DNA of 64,000 nt, from NCBI GenBank assembly GCA_023386235.1, contig JAEWKC010000016.1:70882-134881 (forward strand), in the 5' to 3' direction. Positions within the stretch are counted from its first letter, which is position 1. Each line of letters starts with the position of its first letter. This document shows, piece after piece, positions 1 to 8,482 of this stretch. The DNA comes from Bacteroidota bacterium (GTDB taxonomy: Bacteria; Bacteroidota; Bacteroidia; Chitinophagales; Chitinophagaceae). The notes under the pieces are model-generated. The model was not told where the DNA came from, ran no database searches, and was given only the letters and a program-made list of their open reading frames with translations. A program made the translations under genes and the position numbers.

Positions 1-541
1 ATATTTTTACTACTTTCAATCCTTTCATTTTCACTCTGTCGCCACCCATTCTTCCGGCCATTCTCATTCCTTTGAAAACCCTGGAAGGATAAGATGATCC
101 ACCGATAGAACCCGGCGCTCTCTGACGGTCGTGCTGACCGTGCGATTGCTCTCCCACACCGGCAAATCCGTGGCGCTTTACAACACCCTGAAAACCTTTA
201 CCTTTTGTGATACCCACAACGCTTACGGTTTCACCTTCTTCGAAGATGTCTACGCTTACAGTTTCACCTATATTTTTTTCGATTGAAAAATCACGAAATT
301 CTTTTACAACTTTTTTTGCCGTGGTGTTGGCTTTAGAGAAGTGATTCAATTCGGCTTTGGGAGTATTTTTTTCTTTTTTCTCGCCGAATGCAAGTTGCAA
401 TGCGCTATAGCCATCTGTTTCACCGGTTTTTACCTGTGTAACAACGTTTGGCTCAGCTTCAATGATAGTAACCGCTACTTGTTTCCCTTCGGGACCAAAT
501 ACACTGGTCATACCAATTTTTTTACCAATAATTGCTTTCAT
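1..541 (-). CDS. rplC: 50S ribosomal protein L3 (3' end cut by window)
   Basis: The reverse strand from the ATG at 541 reads MKAIIGKKIGMTSVF, the hallmark N-terminus of bacterial uL3, and continues through the conserved glycine/histidine-rich core (KGKGFQGVVKRHGF, then SHGQHDRQRAPGSIG) that reaches into the peptidyl-transferase centre of the 50S subunit. About 180 codons are visible; L3 is normally slightly over 200 residues, so only the C-terminus is missing. It follows rpsJ on the same strand, as in the S10 operon, but with an unusually long spacer of about 300 bases. Identity is secure; the missing end is due to the window edge. Confidence 0.97.
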   Translation of the reverse strand, partial: MKAIIGKKIGMTSVFGPEGKQVAVTIIEAEPNVVTQVKTGETDGYSALQLAFGEKKEKNTPKAELNHFSKANTTAKKVVKEFRDFSIEKNIGETVSVDIFEEGETVSVVGITKGKGFQGVVKRHGFAGVGEQSHGQHDRQRAPGSIGGSSYPSRVFKGMRMAGRMGGDRVKMKGLKVVKI

Positions 542-843
542 TTTATTTTGCGGTTTATGCCCCGCTTGGTTATGGAGACATTTCTGAATGGTGCAGAAAT
601 TCAATCTCTCGTTTTCATCGACCTTTTCCTTTGCTATTTCCCACTTGAAATTTCGGAAGTACCGACGATAAACAAACCTCGAAGGGCTTTGTTTATATGT
701 TATGCTTCTGACTTTTGCCAGAAACGGTTTAATATTTTTCTGATCAGAGCTCTTTTCTCGTACTTAGCACGATTGAGAGATGACATTTTTTTATTTAGAA
801 AGAACTGATGCGATATTTTATACCGCGTAATTATAAATCCAGA
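542..843 (-). other. Long rpsJ-rplC spacer with possible structured leader
   Basis: Genes of the S10 operon are usually packed tightly, but here 302 bases separate the rpsJ stop from the rplC start. Read on the minus strand the spacer contains a 28-codon basic ORF (700-786) and, just after it, an inverted repeat AAACAAA...TTTGTTT (about 669-693) enclosing a C/G-rich loop. That hairpin could be an attenuator or an r-protein binding site controlling rplC and downstream genes. This is inference from position and pairing only; I recognise no named leader family. Confidence 0.4.
700..786 (-). CDS. Candidate 28-residue basic peptide between rpsJ and rplC
   Basis: An ATG at 786 on the minus strand opens a 28-codon frame ending in TAA at 700. 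The predicted peptide begins MSSLNRAKYEKRALIRKI and ends NRFWQKSEA. It carries ten Lys/Arg against only a few acidic residues, a composition like ribosomal proteins or RNA-binding peptides. It lies in the spacer between rpsJ and rplC and is preceded by an A-rich stretch (AAATAAAAAAATG) like other starts in this genome. I do not recognise a family. It could be a leader peptide, an unannotated small protein, or chance. Confidence 0.35.
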   Translation of the reverse strand: MSSLNRAKYEKRALIRKILNRFWQKSEA

Positions 844-1149
844 TTATGCTTTGATCTCTACTTCAACGCCTGATGGCAGGTCTAATTTGCTTAACGCATC
901 CACTGTTCTTGAAGAAGAAGTATAAATATCCAACAAGCGCTTGTGCGTAGCTAATTGAAACTGCTCACGGCTCTTTTTGTTTACGTGTGGAGAACGCAAA
1001 ACAGTAAATATTTTTTTATGCGTAGGCAAAGGAATAGGTCCTGTAACTACCGCTCCTGTTCCGCGAACTGTTTTTACGATTTTCTCAGCAGACTTGTCAA
1101 CAAGGCTGTGATCGTATGACTGTAATTTGATTCTAATTCTTTGAGACAT
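844..1149 (-). CDS. rpsJ: 30S ribosomal protein S10
   Basis: The 101-residue product starts MSQRIRIKLQSYDH and contains the uS10 signature TGPIPLPTHKK and the loop LRSPHVNKKSREQF. S10 is part of the 30S head and also the NusE antitermination factor, partner of NusB. I chose the ATG at 1149 rather than one 11 codons upstream because it gives the standard S10 length and because a promoter box lies at 1180-1187, so the upstream ATG would fall inside the promoter. In many Bacteroidota fusA precedes rpsJ; here a divergent small gene takes that place and rpsJ starts its own transcription unit. Confidence 0.98.
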   Translation of the reverse strand: MSQRIRIKLQSYDHSLVDKSAEKIVKTVRGTGAVVTGPIPLPTHKKIFTVLRSPHVNKKSREQFQLATHKRLLDIYTSSSRTVDALSKLDLPSGVEVEIKA

Positions 1150-1179
1150 AATCTGACCCAATTTTTTAATTTGGGATTG

Positions 1180-1210
1180 CAAAGGTACTATATTATTTTT
1201 TTAATCCAAA
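1180..1210 (-). promoter_or_regulatory. rpsJ promoter (TTTG-N19-TAnnTTTG)
   Basis: On the minus strand TTTG (complement of 1207-1210) is followed by exactly 19 bases and then TACCTTTG (complement of 1180-1187). This matches both boxes and the spacing of the Bacteroidota housekeeping sigma promoter. Transcription would start near 1173, leaving a leader of roughly 25 bases before the rpsJ ATG. Confidence 0.85.
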
Positions 1211-1376
1211 TAATTTTTGCTTTTTTTTAAATTTCTACGCTCAGGTTGGAAGCGCAACCTGCCTGTGTGTGTTTATTTTTAAATGCATACTATTTATTGA
1301 AAGTTGTTGAAACATGTATACAATTTTATAACTTAATGATTTCAAAATAAATATATTTACAAATTAAATTAAATGT

Positions 1377-1408
1377 ATTGATATTCTTTTAATAAAGCGT
1401 TATCTTGG
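1377..1408 (+). promoter_or_regulatory. Promoter of the 1475 small membrane protein gene
   Basis: ATTG (1377-1380), a 20-base spacer and TATCTTGG (1401-1408) fit the Bacteroidota TTG/TAnnTTTG promoter with one mismatch in the -7 box. The start codon lies about 65 bases downstream. Confidence 0.55.
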
Positions 1409-1474
1409 CATGGTTTTAGATTTATGCAAGCATATTACAACATTTTTATTAAAAAAAATTAAATTGTATATACT

Positions 1475-1717
1475 ATGACTAAATTCACAAAACCAGCATT
1501 GAAAAGCATTTATGCAACTGTAGCTCTGTTTTTTATGAGCATTATGACTACTATAGCTCAAGAAACGTCTAAATTGGATGTAGACGTTGATTTGGGCGGC
1601 GACGGCCCCGCAGGCGGCGCCTGGTATTCTCAAACCTGGGTATGGATTGTGGGAGGCCTTGTATTCATTCTGTTGTTAGTAGCTCTTTTAAGAGGCGGTA
1701 ACAACAACAAAGCATAA
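1475..1717 (+). CDS. Small exported/membrane protein with one C-terminal helix
   Basis: The 80-residue product has an N-terminal hydrophobic segment ending TTIAQE, which looks like a signal peptide (residues 1-29), then a short acidic and glycine-rich stretch (LDVDVDLGGDGPAGG), a tryptophan motif (WYSQTWVW) and one transmembrane helix (about 52-68) before a Gly/Asn/Lys tail. It stands alone with its own promoter and a strong terminator, so it is likely a real and well-expressed gene. I recognise the general type as a small Bacteroidota membrane protein of unknown role and cannot assign a function. Confidence 0.8.
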   Translation: MTKFTKPALKSIYATVALFFMSIMTTIAQETSKLDVDVDLGGDGPAGGAWYSQTWVWIVGGLVFILLLVALLRGGNNNKA

Positions 1718-1738
1718 TTATTATAAGGTATTATTTTT

Positions 1739-1770
1739 AAAGCCGTCTTACACAGATGGCTTTATTTTTT
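1739..1770 (+). terminator. Rho-independent terminator after the small membrane gene
   Basis: A 10-bp stem AAAGCCGTCT / AGATGGCTTT with one G-T pair and loop TACAC is followed by ATTTTTT. It ends at the stop codon of the convergent DUF502 gene. In the opposite direction it lacks a T-run, so it mainly serves the plus strand. Confidence 0.85.
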
Positions 1771-2390
1771 TAGTTTACTTCCAGCTCCGTTACTCCTCCC
1801 GATACGGTAAATTTCATGGCTTCGGTGGACTTCATCTTATCTTTAATGAATTTTACTTTGTGCGCGGGCACTACATAGGTAATGCCCGACAGCGCATAGG
1901 AATGAGGTACATATACTACAAAATGATCTTCCAGATCAAACATAGACGCGTTGCTTTGCGTAATGAATCCTAACCGCCATACATCCTCAGCATCTACATT
2001 TACCAATACGGGTTTGTCAAATTTCTTTTTATTGCCTGTAAACGCTTTCATAACATCATTCACGGATGAATAAATAAGCTTTACACCCGGCGTTCTGTTC
2101 AGCACTCTTTCCAGCAGTTCTAAAAACTTACTCATAATATACGTAGAAGAAGATCTGCCGATAAGAATAAGCAGTAAAAGAACCATAATAAAACCTAAAC
2201 CCGGCATACTTTTTATAAAGTTTTCTTTATCTTCCAGGAAGTTAGAAAGAAACATAGGCAATATGCTGTCTATGAAACTAAACAACCACACTATAAAATA
2301 AATAGTGATGGCAATGGGCGCTACTACCACAATTCCCTGAAACAAATATTCCAGCGTTAACTTAACCGATTCTTTAAACGATGCTTTCAT
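1770..2390 (-). CDS. DUF502 family integral membrane protein
   Basis: Starting at the ATG at 2390 the 206-residue product begins MKASFKESVKLTLEYLFQG and has two hydrophobic helices, at about residues 17-40 (GIVVVAPIAITIYFIVWLF) and 60-80 (GLGFIMVLLLLILIG). A soluble tail follows with LLERVLNRTPGVKLIYSS and FVVYVPHSYALSG. This is the DUF502 architecture. The family is widespread and its biochemical role is unsettled. An in-frame ATG 34 codons upstream would add a poorly conserved tail, so I prefer 2390. It is divergent from the SDR gene across about 140 bases. Confidence 0.85.
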   Translation of the reverse strand: MKASFKESVKLTLEYLFQGIVVVAPIAITIYFIVWLFSFIDSILPMFLSNFLEDKENFIKSMPGLGFIMVLLLLILIGRSSSTYIMSKFLELLERVLNRTPGVKLIYSSVNDVMKAFTGNKKKFDKPVLVNVDAEDVWRLGFITQSNASMFDLEDHFVVYVPHSYALSGITYVVPAHKVKFIKDKMKSTEAMKFTVSGGVTELEVN

Positions 2391-2532
2391 TTTTTTTAAT
2401 TTTACCTGAACGTTACTTTTTTTTAATAACGTAATGGGTGAGTAAAAGAATAATTCTACAAAAGTGGTAAAAAAATGAATGCCCGTCATCACATCTAAAT
2501 AAATTAATTACATTGCACATAAAAAAATAACG

Positions 2533-3237
2533 ATGCAGATTGTAATTACAGGAGCCAGCAAAGGTATAGGAAAGGCTATTGCCACAATTTTTGCAAAAGA
2601 CAATGCACACACTTTAATCATATGTGCAAGAAATACCGATGCGCTTGCAGAACTGAAAAACGACCTTGAAGCCGCCTATCCTGCTACGGAAGTGCTGATA
2701 AAAGCCTGCGATGTGAGCGACAAAGAAGATATTAACCAATTTGCCCAATATATACTGAACCTGGATAAACCTATTGATATACTGATCAATAACGCAGGAA
2801 TTTTTATTCCGGGCAGTGTATACAATGAAGCTGAAGGCAGTTTAGAAGAAATGTTGCAGGTGAATTTGTTTAGCGCATACCATTTAACAAGAAAGTTGAT
2901 TCCGCAATTCATAGCGCAAAAAAAAGGTACGATATTTAATATTTGCTCTATCGCTTCTTTTACTCCTTATCCTAATGGCGGCAGCTATAGTATAAGCAAA
3001 TACGCCTTATCGGGCTTTACCAAAAATCTACGTGAAGAAATGAAACCTTTTGGAATAAAGGTTTGTGGCGTTTATCCCGGCGCCACCATGAGCGATAGCT
3101 GGGCAGGCTCCGGTGTGGATGCCACACGGATTATGGAAGCCGAAGACGTAGCAAAAATGATACATGCCGCTATGCAGCTTTCGCCCCAGGCGGTGATGGA
3201 AGATATTGTACTAAGGCCACAACTGGGCGATTTGTAA
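2533..3237 (+). CDS. Short-chain dehydrogenase/reductase (SDR family)
   Basis: The 234-residue protein is a classical SDR. The NAD(P)-binding TGASKGIG lies at residues 6-13, NNAG at 86-89, the catalytic Ser at 139, and the YxxxK pair at Tyr152 and Lys156 (SYSISKYALS). An Arg at 33 (ICARN) after the second strand suggests preference for NADPH. The C-terminus is short, which is typical of the cytosolic 3-oxoacyl-ACP-reductase-like and sepiapterin-reductase-like subgroups. Its substrate cannot be read from sequence. It is monocistronic, divergent from the DUF502 gene and convergent with corA. Confidence 0.9.
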   Translation: MQIVITGASKGIGKAIATIFAKDNAHTLIICARNTDALAELKNDLEAAYPATEVLIKACDVSDKEDINQFAQYILNLDKPIDILINNAGIFIPGSVYNEAEGSLEEMLQVNLFSAYHLTRKLIPQFIAQKKGTIFNICSIASFTPYPNGGSYSISKYALSGFTKNLREEMKPFGIKVCGVYPGATMSDSWAGSGVDATRIMEAEDVAKMIHAAMQLSPQAVMEDIVLRPQLGDL

Positions 3238-3253
3238 TTGTTTGATACTTTTT

Positions 3254-4345
3254 TTAAAACCAGCCCCTTTTTTTAAATACATAAATCATGTATACGGGAA
3301 TAAGCAGCATTAAGCTGATGGCAAAATAAAAAGCATACGGATTGTCGAGGTAAGGTATATGCTTAAAGTTCATACCGAAGATACCGCCGATTACTGTGGC
3401 AGGCGCCAGCAAGCAGGTAACAATAGCGGTAACTTTCATTGACTGGTTCAGCTTGTTGTTTTCCTGGTTCAGATACAAATCATGAATATTGGCAATTGAC
3501 TCCCGGTAATTCTCTACCATTTCTTTTGCCTGATTAATGTGATCACTCACGTCTTTTAAATAGCGCAGTGTTTTTTTGTTGAAAATCTCTTCTTCATTGC
3601 GCAGCAGCATCGTGATTACGTCGCGCAGTGGGTATATGTTTCTACGCAATATCATTAGCTCTCTTCTGTAGAAAATAATTTTAGCAAAGGATCTTTTGTT
3701 TTGATTGTTCAATACTTCGTCTTCTACGGTTTCAATTCTGGCCGATAGTTTGTCCATCAAATAAAAATAATCATCTACAATAGCGTCCAGCAGCTCGTAA
3801 AACAAAAAGTCTACTCCATTCTGCCTTATTTTGCTGGCCTTGTTTTTCAGCTTGTTTCTGATTTTATTGAATGAATCTTTTTCTGCCTCTTCCTGAAAAG
3901 TAATCACCCTTGTTCTGCCCAAAATAATAGACACCTGCTCTTGTTCTATAAAGAATCTTGTATCATTGTACGAAAGCATATACACCAGGCAATAAATATA
4001 ATTGTCGAACTGGTCTAATTTGGTATTGTGCCCCAAGCTGTAAATATCCTCTTCTATCAATTCGTTTATTTCAAACATTTCGGAAATCGTATGAATGGCC
4101 TGCTTATCTAACCCTTCAATATTAAGCCAGATATTATAGGAAGAATCTTTAAAAGCCCTGCACTCTTCGGCCGATTGCAGTTTGTGCTCTCTTACCTCTG
4201 TTTCGTTGTATTCATACAGATGAATAATATACTTATCCGCATTTTGGCGCAATTGATTGTTGATAGGATTTTCACGAAAGATTTGCCTTGACTCGCCCAT
4301 TTTAAGGAAAGAAAAAACATCGTTAAAAGTAGAGGTAATACTCAT
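3254..4345 (-). CDS. corA: CorA-type magnesium/cobalt transporter
   Basis: The 363-residue product has the CorA layout: a long cytoplasmic N-terminal domain rich in helices, then two C-terminal transmembrane helices with the diagnostic GMNF motif at about residues 324-327 and a basic C-terminal end (FKKRGWF). CorA forms homopentamers that pass Mg2+ and other divalent ions down the membrane potential. It starts 24 bases after the rodA stop on the same strand, so it may be co-transcribed with the cell-shape operon, although a functional link is not obvious. Confidence 0.93.
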   Translation of the reverse strand: MSITSTFNDVFSFLKMGESRQIFRENPINNQLRQNADKYIIHLYEYNETEVREHKLQSAEECRAFKDSSYNIWLNIEGLDKQAIHTISEMFEINELIEEDIYSLGHNTKLDQFDNYIYCLVYMLSYNDTRFFIEQEQVSIILGRTRVITFQEEAEKDSFNKIRNKLKNKASKIRQNGVDFLFYELLDAIVDDYFYLMDKLSARIETVEDEVLNNQNKRSFAKIIFYRRELMILRRNIYPLRDVITMLLRNEEEIFNKKTLRYLKDVSDHINQAKEMVENYRESIANIHDLYLNQENNKLNQSMKVTAIVTCLLAPATVIGGIFGMNFKHIPYLDNPYAFYFAISLMLLIPVYMIYVFKKRGWF

Positions 4346-4368
4346 GATTGTGTATGCAGTTTAGGCAA

Positions 4369-5721
4369 TTATCTTAATACCATATTTCTGTCGGCATCTA
4401 ATCTTATCAAAACAAATATAAGTATAGTAAAGGACAATAGCGAAGAACCACCGTAGCTGATAAGCGGCAGTGGAATGCCAATAACAGGAAACAATCCAAT
4501 AGTCATACTTACATTGATGGCTATATGCATAAACAAAACACTTGCTACGCAATAGGCATAAATACGACTAAAGGCGCTTCGCTGTCGTTCGGCTATTTTA
4601 ATTATGCGCAGCAGCATAAAAAGATAGATGCCCAAAAAAGTAACTGTTCCAAAAAGCCCGAAAGCCTCACCAATAGATGTGAATATAAAATCGGTATGCT
4701 GTTCGGGCACGTATTTCCCCCTGGTTTGCGTACCCTGCATAAACCCTCTGCCCATCAAGCCTCCGGATCCAATCGCTATTTTACTTTGGCGCACATTATA
4801 ATCGTCGGGCTTCATTACTTTTTTATCTTCGGCTTCCTTTCGCTGCGCGTGTATGTTCTGGCTGCAATCATAATCTTTGCCAACCATGGCGTATACCCTT
4901 GCCGACTGGTAACATTGAAATACATTATTAAAAATATAAGGCACGGCAAAACGCTGAATACCTACGCAAGCGATCCATACAAATAATATGGTAAGCAGCA
5001 AGCCCCTGTCGCGCTTCAGTTTCCGGCGCATAAAATAAATAGCGCCCACGGTAATGAGTGTAAGTATCACCGCCAGCGTATTAGGTTCTAACAGTAACGT
5101 AGCCACCACCAGCACAGCAAATGAAAAGCCTACAATTAATATCCAGGATGGCAGTCCCTCGCGAAACATCACAATAAAAAATCCAAAGTATACCAGGGCC
5201 AGGCCGGTTTCATTCTGCAATATTGATAACATTGCCGGAAGCAGCGCTATACCCATTGCTATTAGCTGTGATTTTATTTTGGAGAAATCCAGATCCTGCA
5301 TAGATAAATATTTAGCCAAAGCCAGTGCCGTAAATATTTTACAGATTTCCGCAGGCTGCAGGTTAAATCCTCCGCCCAAAGGAATCCAGCTTCTAGAGCC
5401 ACTTATGTTTCTGCCAATCACGAACGTAATGAGCATTAAAAATATTCCAAACAAATAAGAAAGATTGGCAAAGGATGTATATAGCTTACTATCGCTGAGG
5501 AGAATAAGCGTGGCCACAACGGCACTAACCAGTGCAAAAATAAACTGTTTGCTGTAGTTTGTATCTCCCGATAAAAAAGTGGAGGTCCAGCTTTCGCCGG
5601 CATCAGGATTAAACTCTACCATAAAAATACAGATAACGCCCACCACCACAAGTATCGCGTATAGCAATACCATTGTCCAGTCAATTCCTTTCGAGAGCCT
5701 GTTATCGTCCTGTACGTACAT
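4369..5721 (-). CDS. rodA: Rod-shape peptidoglycan glycosyltransferase RodA
   Basis: The 450-residue polytopic protein belongs to the SEDS family (FtsW/RodA/SpoVE). About ten hydrophobic helices are visible, with conserved stretches GSRSWIPLGGGFNLQPAE and, near the end, GLFPVIGIPLPLISYGGSS. RodA polymerises lipid II glycan strands during elongation in complex with PBP2. It lies 4 bases after mrdA, giving the usual mrdA-rodA pair. A hydrophilic insert of about 45 residues around residue 290 (after the FQCYQSARVYAM segment) lies in the large extracytoplasmic loop typical of the family. Confidence 0.95.
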   Translation of the reverse strand: MYVQDDNRLSKGIDWTMVLLYAILVVVGVICIFMVEFNPDAGESWTSTFLSGDTNYSKQFIFALVSAVVATLILLSDSKLYTSFANLSYLFGIFLMLITFVIGRNISGSRSWIPLGGGFNLQPAEICKIFTALALAKYLSMQDLDFSKIKSQLIAMGIALLPAMLSILQNETGLALVYFGFFIVMFREGLPSWILIVGFSFAVLVVATLLLEPNTLAVILTLITVGAIYFMRRKLKRDRGLLLTILFVWIACVGIQRFAVPYIFNNVFQCYQSARVYAMVGKDYDCSQNIHAQRKEAEDKKVMKPDDYNVRQSKIAIGSGGLMGRGFMQGTQTRGKYVPEQHTDFIFTSIGEAFGLFGTVTFLGIYLFMLLRIIKIAERQRSAFSRIYAYCVASVLFMHIAINVSMTIGLFPVIGIPLPLISYGGSSLLSFTILIFVLIRLDADRNMVLR

Positions 5722-5725
5722 AAAT

Positions 5726-7840
5726 TTATCCTCTTCTTTTGGTTGTATCTTTTTGCTCCGGCCTTATGGCTTCCTGCTTCGGCTGGTCATTCTGCAACGG
5801 CACTTCATTATTCTTCCTTCTCGGTTCTGCTTCGGGGTCAAATGTACGCTTTACTATGGCCACCTGCTTTTCGGTATAAGAAAGTTCTCTTTCCGAAAAA
5901 GCAACATCTACATTTTTCGAAACACTTTTTTGCATAGCCGCGGCCCGCGACGAGTCTCGGTTGCGATACCAACGCTTGATGGCCGGCGGTATTTTATCTA
6001 TTTTAATATACTCATCAGCCTTTTTCTGGCTGGCTTCAGACAAAGTATCATTCAGGTATTTCTCCATCATCCAACCGGCTATTGGGCCCGCCCAGGTACC
6101 ACCGTAACCGGCATTTTCCACAACAACCGCAATGGCTATTGTAGGATTTTCTACAGGAGCAAATGCTACAAACAATGCATGGTGCTCGCCATGTGGATTT
6201 TGCGCCGTACCCGTTTTAGCTGCAATGGCATGACCCGGCACTTTTATCCTGGCTGCCGTGCCTATGGTAGCCACGTCTGCCATACCACGGATAACCGCGT
6301 TGAAAGCTGTATCGGTAATATGTAATCCGGCATGTTTTTCTCTGAACTTTCCCATATACACCGTATCGGCAATTGTTTCATCTTGTATGCTATCTATTAA
6401 ATGCGGTACAAAATAATATCCTTTATTGGCGATGATGCACATGCTGTTGGCCATTTGCAAGGGTGTGGTAGTCATTTTATCCTGTCCTATGCCTAAAGTG
6501 ATCATATTGCACGATACCCAATTATTTCCATAATCTTTATTGTAAACCGAAGTATCAGGTATATTGCCTCTGTACTCACCGGGAAGGTCAACGCCTGTTC
6601 TCACACCCAGACTAAAGGAGTTCATATATTGCTTCCATCTGTTGTAGCCTTCTTTAGGACTTTTGAATTTAGGATTGTCTACCGCTATCTTAAACATCTG
6701 ATTGAAATAAGAGTTGCAGGAATAAGCCATTGCATTTCTGAGATTAGCCGAATGTGCTCCACCTGCATGTGTACAACGAATGTGTACACCACGGCATCCA
6801 ACATAATAGCCGGGGCAGGGATAGCCGTAAGAAGGAGTGATAAGCCCTTCATCCAATGCCACCAAAGCTCCTAATGGCTTGAATGTAGAACCCGGCGGAT
6901 ACGTACCTTGTATAGCTCTGTTAAACATGGGGCGCGCCGTATCCAGCACAAGCCTGCCATAGTTTTTTCTTCTTTCGCTTGGCGACAACAGGTCGGGATC
7001 GTAGTTGGGCGCGGTGATCATTGCCAGAATGCCCCCGGTTTTGGGGTCTATGGCAACCGCTGCGCCTAATTTATTGGTAAATAATTTTTCGCCCAGTTGC
7101 TGCAGCTCTATATCAAGGCTTGAGTAAAGATTTCTGCCGGCTACGGCCACCGTATCGTAAGCGCCATTATCAAAAGAGCCAATGATGCGCGATTTATTGT
7201 CTCTTATCAATTGCTGCACGCCTCGCTGCCCCATCAATACTTTTTCGTAAGTAAACTCCAGTCCTGCCACGCCTTTGTAATCGCCAGACTGATAACCCTC
7301 TTCGGGATGTTCTTCCAGGTATTTCGCATCTACTTCTCCTAAGCGTCCTACGATATTCGCCGCTACTTTGTAAGGATATTGACGGGTAGGCCTGTCTTGC
7401 AAATAAAAACCGGGAAATTTGTATATATTTTCGTTTAACGTGGCGTACAGCCTGGAGGAAAGCAAGGGCTCAAAAGCACTGGGCTTGTAACTTCCGTTTT
7501 TAATAATGGAAGTAAGCATCCTGTTGTGATACTCCGCAGTATCAATATTTAATATGGCACACAAAGCTGCTGTATCCACGCCTCTTCTTGCTTCGGAAGG
7601 CACCACCATTAAATCGTAAGAGACCTCATTGGCCAGTATAATCCTGTTTTTTCTGTCGAAAATAATGCCTCTGTCAGGATAAATTACCCTTCTTGTAATG
7701 GCATTGCCCTGCGCCTGTAATTTTAAGTCTTTTGAAAACAGTTGCAGGTTGATAAGCTGCGCCACCATTACTAAAAAAACAGCAACAATAATGATTGTGA
7801 TAATTCTACTTCTTACCTGTAACGTCTGCGGGTTGAGCAT
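5726..7840 (-). CDS. mrdA: Penicillin-binding protein 2 (elongasome transpeptidase)
   Basis: The 704-residue protein has one N-terminal membrane anchor (about 12-33), a dimerisation/pedestal region and a class B transpeptidase domain with the three catalytic motifs: S318-T-F-K321 in GSTFK, S374-C-N376, and K542-T-G544. It cross-links the glycan made by RodA in the lateral wall. A cysteine-bearing insert (PCPGYYVGCRG) follows the active-site helix. The tail after about residue 620 is hydrophilic and low in complexity, ending in a basic KRRG. It sits between mreD and rodA in the shape operon. Confidence 0.95.
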   Translation of the reverse strand: MLNPQTLQVRSRIITIIIVAVFLVMVAQLINLQLFSKDLKLQAQGNAITRRVIYPDRGIIFDRKNRIILANEVSYDLMVVPSEARRGVDTAALCAILNIDTAEYHNRMLTSIIKNGSYKPSAFEPLLSSRLYATLNENIYKFPGFYLQDRPTRQYPYKVAANIVGRLGEVDAKYLEEHPEEGYQSGDYKGVAGLEFTYEKVLMGQRGVQQLIRDNKSRIIGSFDNGAYDTVAVAGRNLYSSLDIELQQLGEKLFTNKLGAAVAIDPKTGGILAMITAPNYDPDLLSPSERRKNYGRLVLDTARPMFNRAIQGTYPPGSTFKPLGALVALDEGLITPSYGYPCPGYYVGCRGVHIRCTHAGGAHSANLRNAMAYSCNSYFNQMFKIAVDNPKFKSPKEGYNRWKQYMNSFSLGVRTGVDLPGEYRGNIPDTSVYNKDYGNNWVSCNMITLGIGQDKMTTTPLQMANSMCIIANKGYYFVPHLIDSIQDETIADTVYMGKFREKHAGLHITDTAFNAVIRGMADVATIGTAARIKVPGHAIAAKTGTAQNPHGEHHALFVAFAPVENPTIAIAVVVENAGYGGTWAGPIAGWMMEKYLNDTLSEASQKKADEYIKIDKIPPAIKRWYRNRDSSRAAAMQKSVSKNVDVAFSERELSYTEKQVAIVKRTFDPEAEPRRKNNEVPLQNDQPKQEAIRPEQKDTTKRRG

Positions 7841-7948
7841 TTTAATTTATTTCTCCAAAGTTTGAAAGCGGCCTGAGTGATTTTTACAAAAATAGAAAAA
7901 AGATAGGTAAACAAAAATGCAAAATCATGAATTAAATTCCAAAACTAT

Positions 7949-8482
7949 TTATTCGGCATTGGTTTTAAATCGTCCTTTTCTGAATGCCAAAGCCTCTGTA
8001 ATGAGTATCAATACAATGCTTACAACCGTAGAAAGAGTGACCTTACCTATAAAGAAAAGAAAATCGCCAAAACGCATCCACTCAATCAACACCACTACAA
8101 AATGATGCGCGAAGGTGAGTATAAGCAGATAGATAAGATAAGGCTGGAAACCCATACTGCGAATGCCGGGCTCAAAATAAGTAATCTCTACTTTTTCATG
8201 CGGAAGCAGGGCATTGAGTATAAACGGACGCAGGTAAGCTATAAACACACAGGCCGCCGCGTACATGCCCATAGACTGCGAAAAATAGTCCATCGTAATG
8301 CCAAAAATAAAGCTGATAATCAGCAACCAGTTTTTAGAGATATCAAAAGGCAGCCATAAAATGAACAGGAAATATAACCAGGGCTTTATATACTGATGCA
8401 ATAAAGGAACTTTATCCATTATAAAAGCCTGAATAAAAATAAACAGTATAAAACGGATAATATTTTTAAGTATAACGCTCAT
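7949..8482 (-). CDS. mreD: Rod shape-determining protein MreD
   Basis: The 177-residue product is almost entirely hydrophobic, with five or six predicted membrane helices, and starts MSVILKNIIRFILFIF. Its position between mreC and mrdA, and the size, match MreD. MreD links MreC to the elongasome in the inner membrane. Its ATG at 8482 overlaps the last base of the mreC stop codon, which implies translational coupling. Sequence conservation in this family is low, so the call rests partly on context. Confidence 0.88.
   Translation of the reverse strand: MSVILKNIIRFILFIFIQAFIMDKVPLLHQYIKPWLYFLFILWLPFDISKNWLLIISFIFGITMDYFSQSMGMYAAACVFIAYLRPFILNALLPHEKVEITYFEPGIRSMGFQPYLIYLLILTFAHHFVVVLIEWMRFGDFLFFIGKVTLSTVVSIVLILITEALAFRKGRFKTNAE

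Larger units (their letters stand above)
1150..1474. other. Divergent promoter region between rpsJ and small membrane gene
   Basis: This 325-base AT-rich gap holds the rpsJ promoter (1180-1210, minus) and a candidate promoter for the plus-strand gene (1377-1408). Between them is a 7-bp hairpin CAGGTTG/CAACCTG (1242-1261) with loop GAAGCG; it lacks a T-run, so I do not call it a terminator. No coding sequence was seen. Confidence 0.6.

Noticed and set aside
341..808. Plus-strand open frame of 155 codons across rplC and the spacer
   Set aside because: It is antisense to the clearly coding rplC sequence, and its product is rich in Phe and Cys without any motif.
1242..1261. Hairpin CAGGTTG/CAACCTG as a terminator
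   Set aside because: No T-run follows on either strand at the proper distance, and no gene ends nearby.
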